Origin: JAWWOL01 sp033851545 | GTDB taxonomy: Bacteria > Actinomycetota > Actinomycetes > JAWWOL01 | Assembly (NCBI GenBank): GCA_033851545.1 | Contig: JAWWOO010000087.1 | Coordinates: forward strand, 54,924 to 118,923 | DNA: 64,000 bases | Direction: 5' to 3' | Shown here: positions 23,051-33,354 of the stretch, piece after piece | Numbering within the stretch: the stretch's first letter is position 1 | Layout: the number at the start of each line of letters is the position of its first letter | Made by a program: the position numbers and the translations under genes | Notes under the pieces: generated by a model | Seen by the model: the letters and a program-made list of their open reading frames with translations, nothing else | Told to the model about the DNA's origin: nothing | Databases searched by the model: none

Positions 23051-25024
23051 ATGGGTACGCAGGTGAGCCAGCTCGACGAGGTGCCGCCCGGCACGCCGCT
23101 GCGGCGACCCCGCACCCGGTGGCCGGCCGGTCGCGTGCGCGCCGGCGCAGCCGAGCTCGGCGCGCTGCTGGCGGCGCCGGCGGCGGTGTTCTTCGGACTG
23201 CGCGAGCTGCCGATGGCAGCGGTCGCGATGATCGACCGCTACTTCTACCAGGCCTACACCGAGCACGGCGCCGACCTGGTCCAGCGCTACGGCACCGGCG
23301 GCTACTACTGGGTGCGGCTGGGGTTCAGCCTGCCGTCGCGGCTGTGCTACCTGCTGTTCGGGGCGGCGAACGGCTTCCTCGTCTTCCGCTACCTGCTGGC
23401 GCTGATCGCGATCCTGCCGGCCTACCTGCTGTTCCGCCGGCTGTACGGCCGCGGCGCGGGCGCAGTCGCCGTCGCTGCCGTGCTGTCCAGCCCGGTCATC
23501 GTCTACGCCTGGGGCACCGACTATCCGGACTCCTCGGCGGTCTCCTACCTCATCGCCGGCATGTGCCTGGTCCTGATGCCGTCGCCGTCCCGGCGCGCCC
23601 GGCTGGCCTGGGTGACCGGCGGCGGGATCATGCTCAGCCTGGCCCTGCACTCGCAGGCGGTCAGCGCACCGCTGGTCGGCGTGATCGTGGCCGTCCAGCT
23701 GGCCGGTGAGCTGCGTCGGTCCTGGCGGCGGGCACTGGTCGACGCCGGGGTGCTCCTCGCCGCGGTCCTCGCGGTGACCGGCGTACTCATGCTGTTCGCC
23801 CACGCGATGTACGGCCAGTGGAACATCATCCAGCCGACGCTGACCGCGTCCCAGCACCTGCGGACCCCGGCCGAGCTGCGCAAGTGGCACACCGTCGACT
23901 GGCGCTGGGTGCTGCGTGACCCCTACCTCGCCGTGCCGCTGCTGGCGCTGATCGTGTGGCTGGCCGCCCGACTCGCCGTACGCAAACCGGCGGAGGCTCC
24001 CGCCGACGAGCCTGTCCTTGACCAAGCGCAGCCCGCGACCAGGCCGTCACCGCACCCGGAGTCGGCGCTGGCCGCGATCCTGCTGCTGCAGGTCGCGTTC
24101 TTCACCTGGTGGCAGTTCTTCGACAAGGGCTACGGGCTGGAGTACCACTTCGCGTCGTCGATGCTGTGGCCGGCGACCGTGCTGGTCCTGGCGGCCGCGG
24201 TGGTGCGGGTCAGCCGCCCGCTGCTGCGCCGGGCCGGGACCGCAGCCGTGCCTGCCCTACTGGTGCTCGCCGTGCCCTACGCCCTGACGTTCACCCGCGG
24301 CCGGCTGATCTTCGGCCTCGTTCCCGCTCTGCTGACTGCAGCCGTCCTGGCCCTTGTCGTTGCGGCCTACGCCCGCTGGCAGCCGGACCCCGTACGGCAT
24401 GCGGTGACGGCGGCCGTCCTGGCCGCTGCTGTCGGCGGCACGATGACCGGCAGCGGCTACGTCCTGACCGCCGGCGAACGCCTTACCGGCCCCTTCCGCG
24501 CGTGCCAACGCCCGTTCCCGCAGCCCAACTACGGCGACGTGCTCCGTACGGACCGGTCGTGGCGGCTGACCCAGGACCAGTACCGCCTCGCCGCGGAGCT
24601 GAACGAGTCGGTGCCCCCTGCCACGCACAAGGGCGACGACCTCATGATGTGGTACCCCGCACGCGATCCGCTGGCGAGCAGCCTCTCCGCGCAGTTCCTG
24701 TGGAGCCCGAACGCACTGCGGCCGCACCTGCCGACGCTCACCTCACCGGACGTCCACCTCCTGGACAAGCGCCACCCGTCGACCCTGCTGCTCATGGGCA
24801 GCAAGGACACCGGCTTCGACATGGCGGTGTCTGAGCTCTCGCAGGCGGGGGCGCCGATGAATGTGGCCAGCATGCACACACTGACCGCAGGCCCGTACAC
24901 CTTCCACGTGTGGGTCCTGACCAGCGCGCTCTACGACGCCCAGCTGGTGTCCCATCACGCGGGCATTCCGACCAGGTCGTCTCTTGTACCATGTGGGACG
25001 CCCGCGCCTGGCGCGACGACGTGA
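23051..25024 (+). CDS. Polytopic membrane protein, GT-C-like glycosyltransferase candidate
   Basis: A 657-residue integral membrane protein with roughly ten to twelve helices. The N terminus is basic. After a short first hydrophobic segment comes the extracytoplasmic loop AMIDRYFYQAYTEHGADLVQRYGTGGYYW, with an acidic residue where GT-C enzymes place their catalytic Asp. The last 180 residues form a soluble domain. The architecture matches the lipid-linked-sugar GT39/GT87-like group, but no subfamily is recognised and the sugar is unknown. It opens the surface-sugar cluster, and its stop (TGA 25022-25024) overlaps a GTG start of the dehydrogenase. Confidence 0.72.
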   Translation: MGTQVSQLDEVPPGTPLRRPRTRWPAGRVRAGAAELGALLAAPAAVFFGLRELPMAAVAMIDRYFYQAYTEHGADLVQRYGTGGYYWVRLGFSLPSRLCYLLFGAANGFLVFRYLLALIAILPAYLLFRRLYGRGAGAVAVAAVLSSPVIVYAWGTDYPDSSAVSYLIAGMCLVLMPSPSRRARLAWVTGGGIMLSLALHSQAVSAPLVGVIVAVQLAGELRRSWRRALVDAGVLLAAVLAVTGVLMLFAHAMYGQWNIIQPTLTASQHLRTPAELRKWHTVDWRWVLRDPYLAVPLLALIVWLAARLAVRKPAEAPADEPVLDQAQPATRPSPHPESALAAILLLQVAFFTWWQFFDKGYGLEYHFASSMLWPATVLVLAAAVVRVSRPLLRRAGTAAVPALLVLAVPYALTFTRGRLIFGLVPALLTAAVLALVVAAYARWQPDPVRHAVTAAVLAAAVGGTMTGSGYVLTAGERLTGPFRACQRPFPQPNYGDVLRTDRSWRLTQDQYRLAAELNESVPPATHKGDDLMMWYPARDPLASSLSAQFLWSPNALRPHLPTLTSPDVHLLDKRHPSTLLLMGSKDTGFDMAVSELSQAGAPMNVASMHTLTAGPYTFHVWVLTSALYDAQLVSHHAGIPTRSSLVPCGTPAPGATT

Positions 25025-26238
25025 TAGGGGACGCCTTGCTGGACAGCACCTTTTCACGTGACGTGACGATCATCGGCGGCTGTGGCCACGTCGGCCTACC
25101 GCTGGCGATCGCGCTCGCGGACTCGGGTGCGCGGGTCTCCGTCTACGACGTCAGCGATGCGGCGGTGGCCCTGGTCAACGCGGCCCAGCTGCCGTTCAGC
25201 GAGCCCGGAGCGTTGCCGATCCTGCGGCGGGTGATCGCGGACGGGTCGCTCATGGCGAGCACCGACCCGGCCGTCGTCGGGGAGGCCGAGACCGTCATCG
25301 TGGTGATCGGCACCCCGGTCGACGAGCACCTCAACCCCGACCCGCAGGCCATCCCGCACGCCCTGCAGCTGTGCAGCAAGCACTTCAGGGACGGCCAGCT
25401 GCTGGTGCTGCGCAGCACCGTCTACCCGGGGGTGACCGCCCTGGTGGAGTCGATGGTGGCCACGCTCGGCGTCGACATGCCGGTCGCCTTCTGCCCGGAA
25501 CGGATCGCCGAGGGCAAGGCGATGGAGGAGCTCTACACCCTCCCGCAGATCGTCTCGAGCCGCAGCGAGTCCGGCCGCGAGCGGGCGGCCACGCTGTTCC
25601 GGCGGCTGACCGGCCAGATCGTCGACCTCACGCCGGAGGAGGCCGAGCTGGCCAAGCTGTTCACCAACACCTGGCGCTACATCAAGTTCGCCACCGCCAA
25701 CCAGCTGTACATGATGGCCAACGACCGCGGGCTGGACTTCGAGCGGATCCGCCAGGGCCTGATGCTGGACTACCCGCGCGCGGCTGACCTGCCGGGCGCC
25801 GGGTTCGCCGCGGGGCCGTGCCTGTTCAAGGACACCATGCAGCTGGCCGCCTTCAACAACAACAACTTCACCCTCGGCCACGCCGCGATGCTCGTCAACG
25901 AGGGCCTCCCCCTCTACGTGGTCGACCGGCTCGAGCAGCAGCACGACCTCAAGTCGATGACGGTGGGCATCCTGGGCATGGCCTTCAAGGGCGGCTCCGA
26001 CGACACCCGGTCCAGCCTGAGCTACAAGCTGCGCCGGATCCTGCGGTTCAAGGCCGCCGACGTGCTGTGCACCGACCCGTACGTCAGCGACGACGACACG
26101 CTGGTCTCCCTGGAGCACGTGCTGGCCGAGTCCGACCTGCTGATCGTGGGGGCGCCGCACCGCGACTACATCGGGCTGGTGACGGACAAGCCGGTGGCCG
26201 ACGTCTGGAACGTCTTCGGCGGCGGGGTCCGCGTATGA
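25021..26238 (+). CDS. Nucleotide-sugar dehydrogenase (UDP-glucose/UDP-ManNAc 6-dehydrogenase family)
   Basis: This enzyme oxidises a UDP-sugar to the uronic acid with NAD+. The Rossmann motif VTIIGGCGHVGLPLA lies near residue 16. The central domain contains FCPERIAEGKA. The catalytic cysteine is at about residue 267 in AGPCLFKDT (family GxCLPKDT, here with Phe for Pro). The C-terminal UDP-binding domain has GILGMAFKGGSDDTRSS. The start is ambiguous. GTG 25021 gives a GTGA overlap with the upstream gene; TTG 25036 has the better AGGGGA ribosome site; ATG 24991 also exists. The FCPERIAEGKA motif favours the UDP-ManNAc type, but the substrate is not certain. Confidence 0.9.
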   Translation: MIGDALLDSTFSRDVTIIGGCGHVGLPLAIALADSGARVSVYDVSDAAVALVNAAQLPFSEPGALPILRRVIADGSLMASTDPAVVGEAETVIVVIGTPVDEHLNPDPQAIPHALQLCSKHFRDGQLLVLRSTVYPGVTALVESMVATLGVDMPVAFCPERIAEGKAMEELYTLPQIVSSRSESGRERAATLFRRLTGQIVDLTPEEAELAKLFTNTWRYIKFATANQLYMMANDRGLDFERIRQGLMLDYPRAADLPGAGFAAGPCLFKDTMQLAAFNNNNFTLGHAAMLVNEGLPLYVVDRLEQQHDLKSMTVGILGMAFKGGSDDTRSSLSYKLRRILRFKAADVLCTDPYVSDDDTLVSLEHVLAESDLLIVGAPHRDYIGLVTDKPVADVWNVFGGGVRV

Positions 26239-26981
26239 GCCCGCGCGTCTCGGTCGTCATCCCGGCCTACAACGAGGGCACCAACATCTACCCGGTGCTC
26301 GACCGGCTCTTCGAGGCCGTGCTGCTCGAGTGCGAGGTCCTGGTCGTCGTCGACTTCCCCGAGGACACCACGGCCGACGCGGTGCGCGCCTATCCCGAGG
26401 ACGAGCCGCGGCTGCGCCTGGTGGTGAGCACCTATGGCCGCGGCCCGGCCAACGCGATCCGGTTCGGCATCGACTCGGCCAAGGCTGCGTGCGCGGTCGT
26501 CACGATGGCCGACGGCTGCGACGACCCCCGGCAGATCGACGACCTCACCCGGCTGGTCGAGCGTGGCGTGGTGGTGGCCGCCGCCTCTCGTTACATGCCC
26601 GGCGGGCAGCAGGTCGGCGGTCCCCTGGTCAAGGCCGCGATGTCCCGGGTGGCCGGCCGCTCCCTGCACCTGCTGGCCCGGGTCGGCACCCGGGACGCGA
26701 CCAACTCGTTCAAGGCCTACGCCACCGACTTCATCCGTACCGTCGGCATCGACAGCCGGGCCGGGTTCGAGATCGGGCTCGAGCTGACGGTCAAGGCCAA
26801 GCGGCTGGGGCTGCCCGTCGCCGAGATCCCGACGATCTGGCTCGACCGGCAGGCGGGCGTCTCCAACTTCAAGCTCGCGGCCTGGATCCCCCAGTACCTC
26901 CGGTGGTACCGCTTCGCCTACGGCCGCCGGCTCGACGCCGACGAGCTGCGCCAGCTCATGTCCGCCCACCGCTCCGAGTAG
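26235..26981 (+). CDS. Glycosyltransferase family 2, dolichol-phosphate-mannose-synthase-like
   Basis: A 248-residue soluble GT-A enzyme with the order of motifs known for polyprenyl-phosphate sugar synthases: VSVVIPAYNEGTNI, then GRGPANAIRFGI, then TMADGCDDP in place of the usual DADLQHP metal motif. ASRYMPGG, DATNSFKAY and AEIPTIWLDRQAGVSNFKL follow. It lacks C-terminal membrane helices. It probably loads a sugar onto a polyprenyl-phosphate carrier for the membrane GT-C proteins of the cluster. The ATG overlaps the dehydrogenase stop as ATGA. The altered metal motif may reflect a different donor sugar. Confidence 0.88.
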   Translation: MSPRVSVVIPAYNEGTNIYPVLDRLFEAVLLECEVLVVVDFPEDTTADAVRAYPEDEPRLRLVVSTYGRGPANAIRFGIDSAKAACAVVTMADGCDDPRQIDDLTRLVERGVVVAAASRYMPGGQQVGGPLVKAAMSRVAGRSLHLLARVGTRDATNSFKAYATDFIRTVGIDSRAGFEIGLELTVKAKRLGLPVAEIPTIWLDRQAGVSNFKLAAWIPQYLRWYRFAYGRRLDADELRQLMSAHRSE

Positions 26982-28064
26982 ATGGATATCGCCACGATGA
27001 CGACCGACCCCACCCCGTCCAGCAGCTCCGGTCAGGACAGCCTCCGGGTCCTGGTCAGCGGCTCCGCCGGCTTCATCGGCGGCTACGTCGTCGAGGAGCT
27101 GCTCGCGCGCGGGCACACGGTGGTCGGCATCGACAACTTCTCCAAGTACGGCAAGATCACGAAGTCCTACGATGACCACCCGCGCTACACGCTGGTCGAG
27201 GGCGATGCCCGCGACGTCGACCTGATGACCAAGCTGCTGATGGACTGCGACCACTTCATCGCCGGCGCGGCCATGATCGGCGGGATCTCCTACTTCCACG
27301 CGTTCGCCTACGACCTGCTGGCGACCAACGAACGGATCATGGCCTCCTCCTGCGACGCCGCCATCGCCGCTCACCGCGGCGGCAAGCTCCAGAAGGTGAC
27401 CTACCTGTCCAGCTCGATGGTCTTCGAGTCGGCGACCACCTGGCCGTCGTTCGAGGGTCAGGAACGCCAGGTGCCGCCGCCGTTGTCCTCGTACGGCTTC
27501 CAGAAGCTGGCGGTGGAGTACTTCGCCAAGGCGGCCTGGGACCAGTACGGGCTCCCGTACACGATCGTCCGGCCGTTCAACTGCGTCGGCATCGGCGAGC
27601 AGCGGGCCCTCACCGACGTCGAGGTCGAGTCGGGCAACGTCAAGCTCGCGATGAGCCACGTGGTTCCCGACCTGGTGCAGAAGGTCCTCAAGGGCCAGGA
27701 CCCGCTGCACATCCTCGGCACCGGCGAGCAGATTCGGCACTACACCTACGGCGGCGACCTGGCCAAGGGCATCGTGGTGGCGATGGAGCACCCGGCCGCT
27801 CTCAACGAGGACTTCAACGTCTCCACCGCCGAGAGCACCTCGGTGCACGAGCTGGCCGAGGTCATCTGGCGCAAGATCAAGGGTCCCGACGTGCCGCTGT
27901 CGATCATCAGCGACGAGGCCTACGAGTACGACGTGCAGCGCCGCGTTCCCGACGTCGACAAGGCCCGTACCGTGCTCGGGTACGAGGCGACCACGACGCT
28001 GGACTCGATGCTCGACGAGGTCATCCCCTGGATCGACAGAGCGATCTCCGAGGGCCGGATCTAG
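26982..28064 (+). CDS. NAD-dependent epimerase/dehydratase (extended SDR)
   Basis: A 360-residue extended short-chain dehydrogenase acting on a nucleotide sugar. The N-terminal Rossmann motif is VLVSGSAGFIGGYVVEELL, with GIDNFSKYGK as the second-strand acidic loop. The catalytic residues are Ser in YLSSSMVFES and the YxxxK pair in SSYGFQKLAVEYF. ATG 26982 follows the GT2 stop directly; ATG 26997 is an alternative. The product is likely the epimerised or otherwise modified sugar nucleotide used by the neighbouring transferases. UDP-glucuronate 4-epimerase and decarboxylase relatives are possible, but no exact activity can be assigned. Confidence 0.9.
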   Translation: MDIATMTTDPTPSSSSGQDSLRVLVSGSAGFIGGYVVEELLARGHTVVGIDNFSKYGKITKSYDDHPRYTLVEGDARDVDLMTKLLMDCDHFIAGAAMIGGISYFHAFAYDLLATNERIMASSCDAAIAAHRGGKLQKVTYLSSSMVFESATTWPSFEGQERQVPPPLSSYGFQKLAVEYFAKAAWDQYGLPYTIVRPFNCVGIGEQRALTDVEVESGNVKLAMSHVVPDLVQKVLKGQDPLHILGTGEQIRHYTYGGDLAKGIVVAMEHPAALNEDFNVSTAESTSVHELAEVIWRKIKGPDVPLSIISDEAYEYDVQRRVPDVDKARTVLGYEATTTLDSMLDEVIPWIDRAISEGRI

Positions 28065-28094
28065 CCAGGTCGGGCACACGACGGGGGGCGCACC

Positions 28095-29786
28095 ATTCTT
28101 CTCTACGGGGGGCAGGTCCGGGCAGCGCCTCGTCTGTCCGGCCCGCGGGCCAGGGTCCGGGCGGCGACGTCGGCCGCCGAGCGGCTGATCTACGTCGCCG
28201 CGCTGATCTGCGTCGGCGTCGCCACCGCCGCCCGCGTGGCGGCGCTGCAGAAGGCGCGTGCCGCCGGTCACGCGGACCCGTCCTACTACTTCCAGACGGC
28301 ACGCAGCCTGGCGGAGGGCCGCGGCTTCACCAACGACTTCATCTGGCAATTCCTGGTGCTGCCGCCCTCGGTGCACCACTACGCCGGCGACTACTGGCAG
28401 CCGCTGCCGTCGTTCCTGCTGGCGTTGCCGATGATGATCACCGGCGACCACTCGCTGATCATGGCCAGCAGCGCCGCCGTGGTCGCGTCCGCGCTGGCGG
28501 CACTCGCCGCCGGTGCGCTCGCGTTCAACCTGACCAGCAGACACCTGGTCGCCGGCGTGACGGTGGTGCTGGTCGCGCTGCTGCCGCGGCTCTCGTACTT
28601 CTCCGTGCAGACCGAGTCGGTGCCGTTCTACTTGCTGTTCGTCATGTCGGCCCTCGCCCTGGCGACCGCTCGCAGAGGTGGGGCCTGGCGCTGGTCGGCC
28701 GTGGGGGTCTGCGCTGCGGCCGCGTGGCTGTGCCGCAACGACGGCCTGCTCGTGGTGCTCGTGCTCAGCGCAGCCCAGGTGGGCCTGCTGGTCCGCGCCT
28801 GGCGGGCCGGCCGCCCGTCGATGCTGCCGGCGCTGCGCCGGTTAGGCGCGTACACCGCGGGGGTCGTCATCGTCCTCACCCCGTGGATCGTGGCCAACGA
28901 ACAGGCCATGCACCGGCCGCTGCCGCCCACGACCCAGCTGCCCTTCCTGACCAGCTACGAACAGCTCTTCGAGGTCAGCCGGCGGGCCGGCCTGCACGAC
29001 CTCGTCGCGGGCGGCGTCTGGAACGCCCTGCAGTTCCGCTGGCACACGGCCAAGGCGCTGTACCGGTTCATCCCGTACTCCCTGGGCGGCCGCCTCACCT
29101 GGCTCCTGCTGGCGCTGGCGGCGCTCAACGTGGCCGCGCTCCTGCGCCGGCCAGTGACGGCCGGCACGGCGCCCACCGGCGAGCTCGGGACGACGCCGGG
29201 TGCCGCACTCCACCGGGTCGGGTGGCCGACCGTGCTGGCGTGCGCGGCCAGCGTGTTCGTGTTTGACGCCGTCGTCTCGCCGGTGGCCTCGCTCGCCGGG
29301 GCGTGGGGCCGGAGCTCCGCCGCCTACCTGCCCATCCTGCTGATCGCAGCAGTCCTCGGAGCCAGCCGGCTGCCGTGGGGCCGTACGGTCGCCTGGACGG
29401 CGCTTGTCGTGTCGATCGCCCTCCCGCAGGTCGGCGCCGTGTCGCCGGCCGCCAGGGCGATCGCGCAGAACACCGTCTTCGGGCAGGACATCCGGGTCTA
29501 CGCCGACTTCGTCACGCAGGCCGAGGCAGGTGGCCACGGCGTCGTCATGACCCGCGAGCCGTGGGAGACCACCGAGATCACCGGCTACCCGGCCGTACAG
29601 ATCCCGCACAACGACCTGTGCACCGCCGTCTCCATCGCCAGGCGCTACGGCGCGACCGTGTTCGTCACGCACGTCAGCCGGCCGGCCGAGAGCCTGCAGG
29701 TCCTGCAGGAGCACGGCTTTGTGCTCGTCGGCTCGGTCGGCCCCAGCCACGTGCTGCGGTTCCCCGCCCACGTCGTCGGGTGCTGA
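28095..29786 (+). CDS. Polytopic membrane protein, GT-C-like glycosyltransferase candidate (non-canonical start likely)
   Basis: An integral membrane protein with about ten to eleven helices and no recognised subfamily. The loop DPSYYFQTARSLAEGRGF matches the first extracytoplasmic loop of GT-C glycosyltransferases. The first canonical start codon is GTG at 28236. However, a hydrophobic helix (LIYVAALICVGVATAARVAAL) is encoded just upstream in the same open frame, between 28185 and 28248, and the GT-C fold needs that helix. No ATG, GTG or TTG occurs in this frame from the previous stop to 28235. ATT at 28095 has a GGGGGG ribosome-site-like run eight bases upstream, and CTG at 28134 is an alternative. 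I give the ATT start; treat 28236 as the conservative one. Confidence 0.7.
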   Translation: MLLYGGQVRAAPRLSGPRARVRAATSAAERLIYVAALICVGVATAARVAALQKARAAGHADPSYYFQTARSLAEGRGFTNDFIWQFLVLPPSVHHYAGDYWQPLPSFLLALPMMITGDHSLIMASSAAVVASALAALAAGALAFNLTSRHLVAGVTVVLVALLPRLSYFSVQTESVPFYLLFVMSALALATARRGGAWRWSAVGVCAAAAWLCRNDGLLVVLVLSAAQVGLLVRAWRAGRPSMLPALRRLGAYTAGVVIVLTPWIVANEQAMHRPLPPTTQLPFLTSYEQLFEVSRRAGLHDLVAGGVWNALQFRWHTAKALYRFIPYSLGGRLTWLLLALAALNVAALLRRPVTAGTAPTGELGTTPGAALHRVGWPTVLACAASVFVFDAVVSPVASLAGAWGRSSAAYLPILLIAAVLGASRLPWGRTVAWTALVVSIALPQVGAVSPAARAIAQNTVFGQDIRVYADFVTQAEAGGHGVVMTREPWETTEITGYPAVQIPHNDLCTAVSIARRYGATVFVTHVSRPAESLQVLQEHGFVLVGSVGPSHVLRFPAHVVGC

Positions 29787-29870
29787 CCAGGGCCGCTCCG
29801 GCGGTAGCATGTGCTGCGCCGGGACCCGGCACGCCGACCAGAACGGGCGACCTTGCCGGAGGAATCAGCT

Positions 29871-30599
29871 GTGGCTTCTGAGGACGAGCGGATCTCCACG
29901 GTCCTTCGCAGCGAGGCCGCTGCCGTCGGTCGGCCGGCCACCGACGGCGAGCACATGCGCGTGCTCTACTCCGAGCGCTTCGGGGGCGACGAGGTGTTCC
30001 GCCGGGCAATGTGGGCCGTGCTGGCCGAACGCTTCTTTCAGCGCTACGTGCCCCGCGACGCCGTGCTCGTCGACATCGCGGCCGGCGGCTGCGAGTTCGT
30101 CAACGCGATCAGCGCCCGCGAGCGGATCGCGGTGGACGTCAACCCGGCGGTCACGCTGGCGGCCGGCCCAGGTGTCCGGGCCATCGTCGGACCAGCGCAC
30201 GACATCTCCGACCTGACCGACCACAGCGTCGACATCGTCTTCGCCAGCAACTTCTTCGAGCACCTCTACCGCGACGACATCCTGGCGGTGATGGCCGAGG
30301 CCCGGCGGGTGCTCAAGCCCTCTGGCCGGTTCCTGATCCTCCAGCCCAACATCCGCTACTGCTCCAAGGACTACTGGATGTTCTTCGACCACGTCACGCC
30401 GCTGGACGAGCACAGTCTCGGCGAGGCGCTGGCGATGTCCGGCTTCCGGGTCGAGTCGATGATCAAGCGGTTCCTGCCGTTCTCCACCAAGGGTCGGCTG
30501 CCCAAGACCACCTGGCTGGTCCGCGCCTACCTCGCGGTCCCGCCGATCTGGCGGCTGCTGGGGGCGCAGTCGTTCGTCATCGCCGAGCCGGTCGGCTGA
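29871..30599 (+). CDS. Class I SAM-dependent methyltransferase of the surface-sugar cluster
   Basis: A 242-residue methyltransferase from the GTG at 29871, chosen because a perfect GGAGG lies eight bases upstream (29858-29862). The SAM-binding region DAVLVDIAAGGCEFVNAI is followed by IAVDVNPAV. Downstream are FASNFFEHLYRDDILAVMAEARRVLKPSGRFLILQP, the usual motif for methyltransferase 11-type enzymes, and FFDHVTPLDEHSL. Similar proteins methylate sugars or lipids in polysaccharide loci. The position at the end of the cluster suggests a sugar or glycolipid target, by inference. Confidence 0.85.
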   Translation: MASEDERISTVLRSEAAAVGRPATDGEHMRVLYSERFGGDEVFRRAMWAVLAERFFQRYVPRDAVLVDIAAGGCEFVNAISARERIAVDVNPAVTLAAGPGVRAIVGPAHDISDLTDHSVDIVFASNFFEHLYRDDILAVMAEARRVLKPSGRFLILQPNIRYCSKDYWMFFDHVTPLDEHSLGEALAMSGFRVESMIKRFLPFSTKGRLPKTTWLVRAYLAVPPIWRLLGAQSFVIAEPVG

Positions 30600-30602
30600 C
30601 CG

Positions 30603-32819
<2,217 letters not shown>

Positions 32820-32844
32820 GGTGGCGTCGAGCGAGGAGGCTCGG

Positions 32845-33228
32845 ATGGCTGCTAGCCGTGAGACTGCCGGGTGTGGCGCCGTTGCCGGCTGGCTGAGACG
32901 GCATCGCCCGGGGCCCACCGCCCTGCTCTGGGCCGGCTCCGTCGCGCTGCTGATCGCCGACGTGCTCGCCGCCGACCTGGTCCCGGGATCGACCCATCTC
33001 TGGCACACCACCGCAGCCGTGCTGGCCATCGGCTCGGTCGTCCTGTTCCTCATCGCCGCCGGGATCGGGGTGCGCTGCCTGGTCCGCCAGCGGATGCGCA
33101 GCGCCTGGATCCGCCGGCACAGACCGGGCACGCCCTACCCGGTGGACGACGAGGTGATCGCCCGCGAGGCCGCCCGCGGCATCACGGCGCTCGAGGCCTT
33201 CCTCGCCCGGCAGAAGCACACGCACTAG
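32845..33228 (+). CDS. Small membrane protein, function unknown
   Basis: A 127-residue protein from ATG 32845, chosen because GAGGAGG lies seven bases upstream; GTG 32821 is an in-frame alternative. There is a basic N terminus, two transmembrane helices (about 28-48 and 55-80; ALLWAGSVALLIADVLAADL and AAVLAIGSVVLFLIAAGIGV), and a basic cytoplasmic tail (RQRMRSAWIRRHRPG). I recognise no family. It follows glgX closely and may be part of the same transcript. Confidence 0.65.
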   Translation: MAASRETAGCGAVAGWLRRHRPGPTALLWAGSVALLIADVLAADLVPGSTHLWHTTAAVLAIGSVVLFLIAAGIGVRCLVRQRMRSAWIRRHRPGTPYPVDDEVIAREAARGITALEAFLARQKHTH

Positions 33229-33354
33229 CGCCGACCAACGTCATCGGCCAGGCATGCGCACGACGGGGGTCGCCGCTCGCCGCCGAGGCCGACTCATAGC
33301 GAGTCCATAGGCTGCTGGCAGGCGGGTGGCAGGCCGGGCACTCAGTCTTTCTTC

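Noticed and set aside
26166..28544. 792-residue open frame on the minus strand opposite the GT2 and epimerase genes
   Set aside because: Antisense shadow with no recognisable domain. The plus-strand genes have clear motifs and four-base overlaps.
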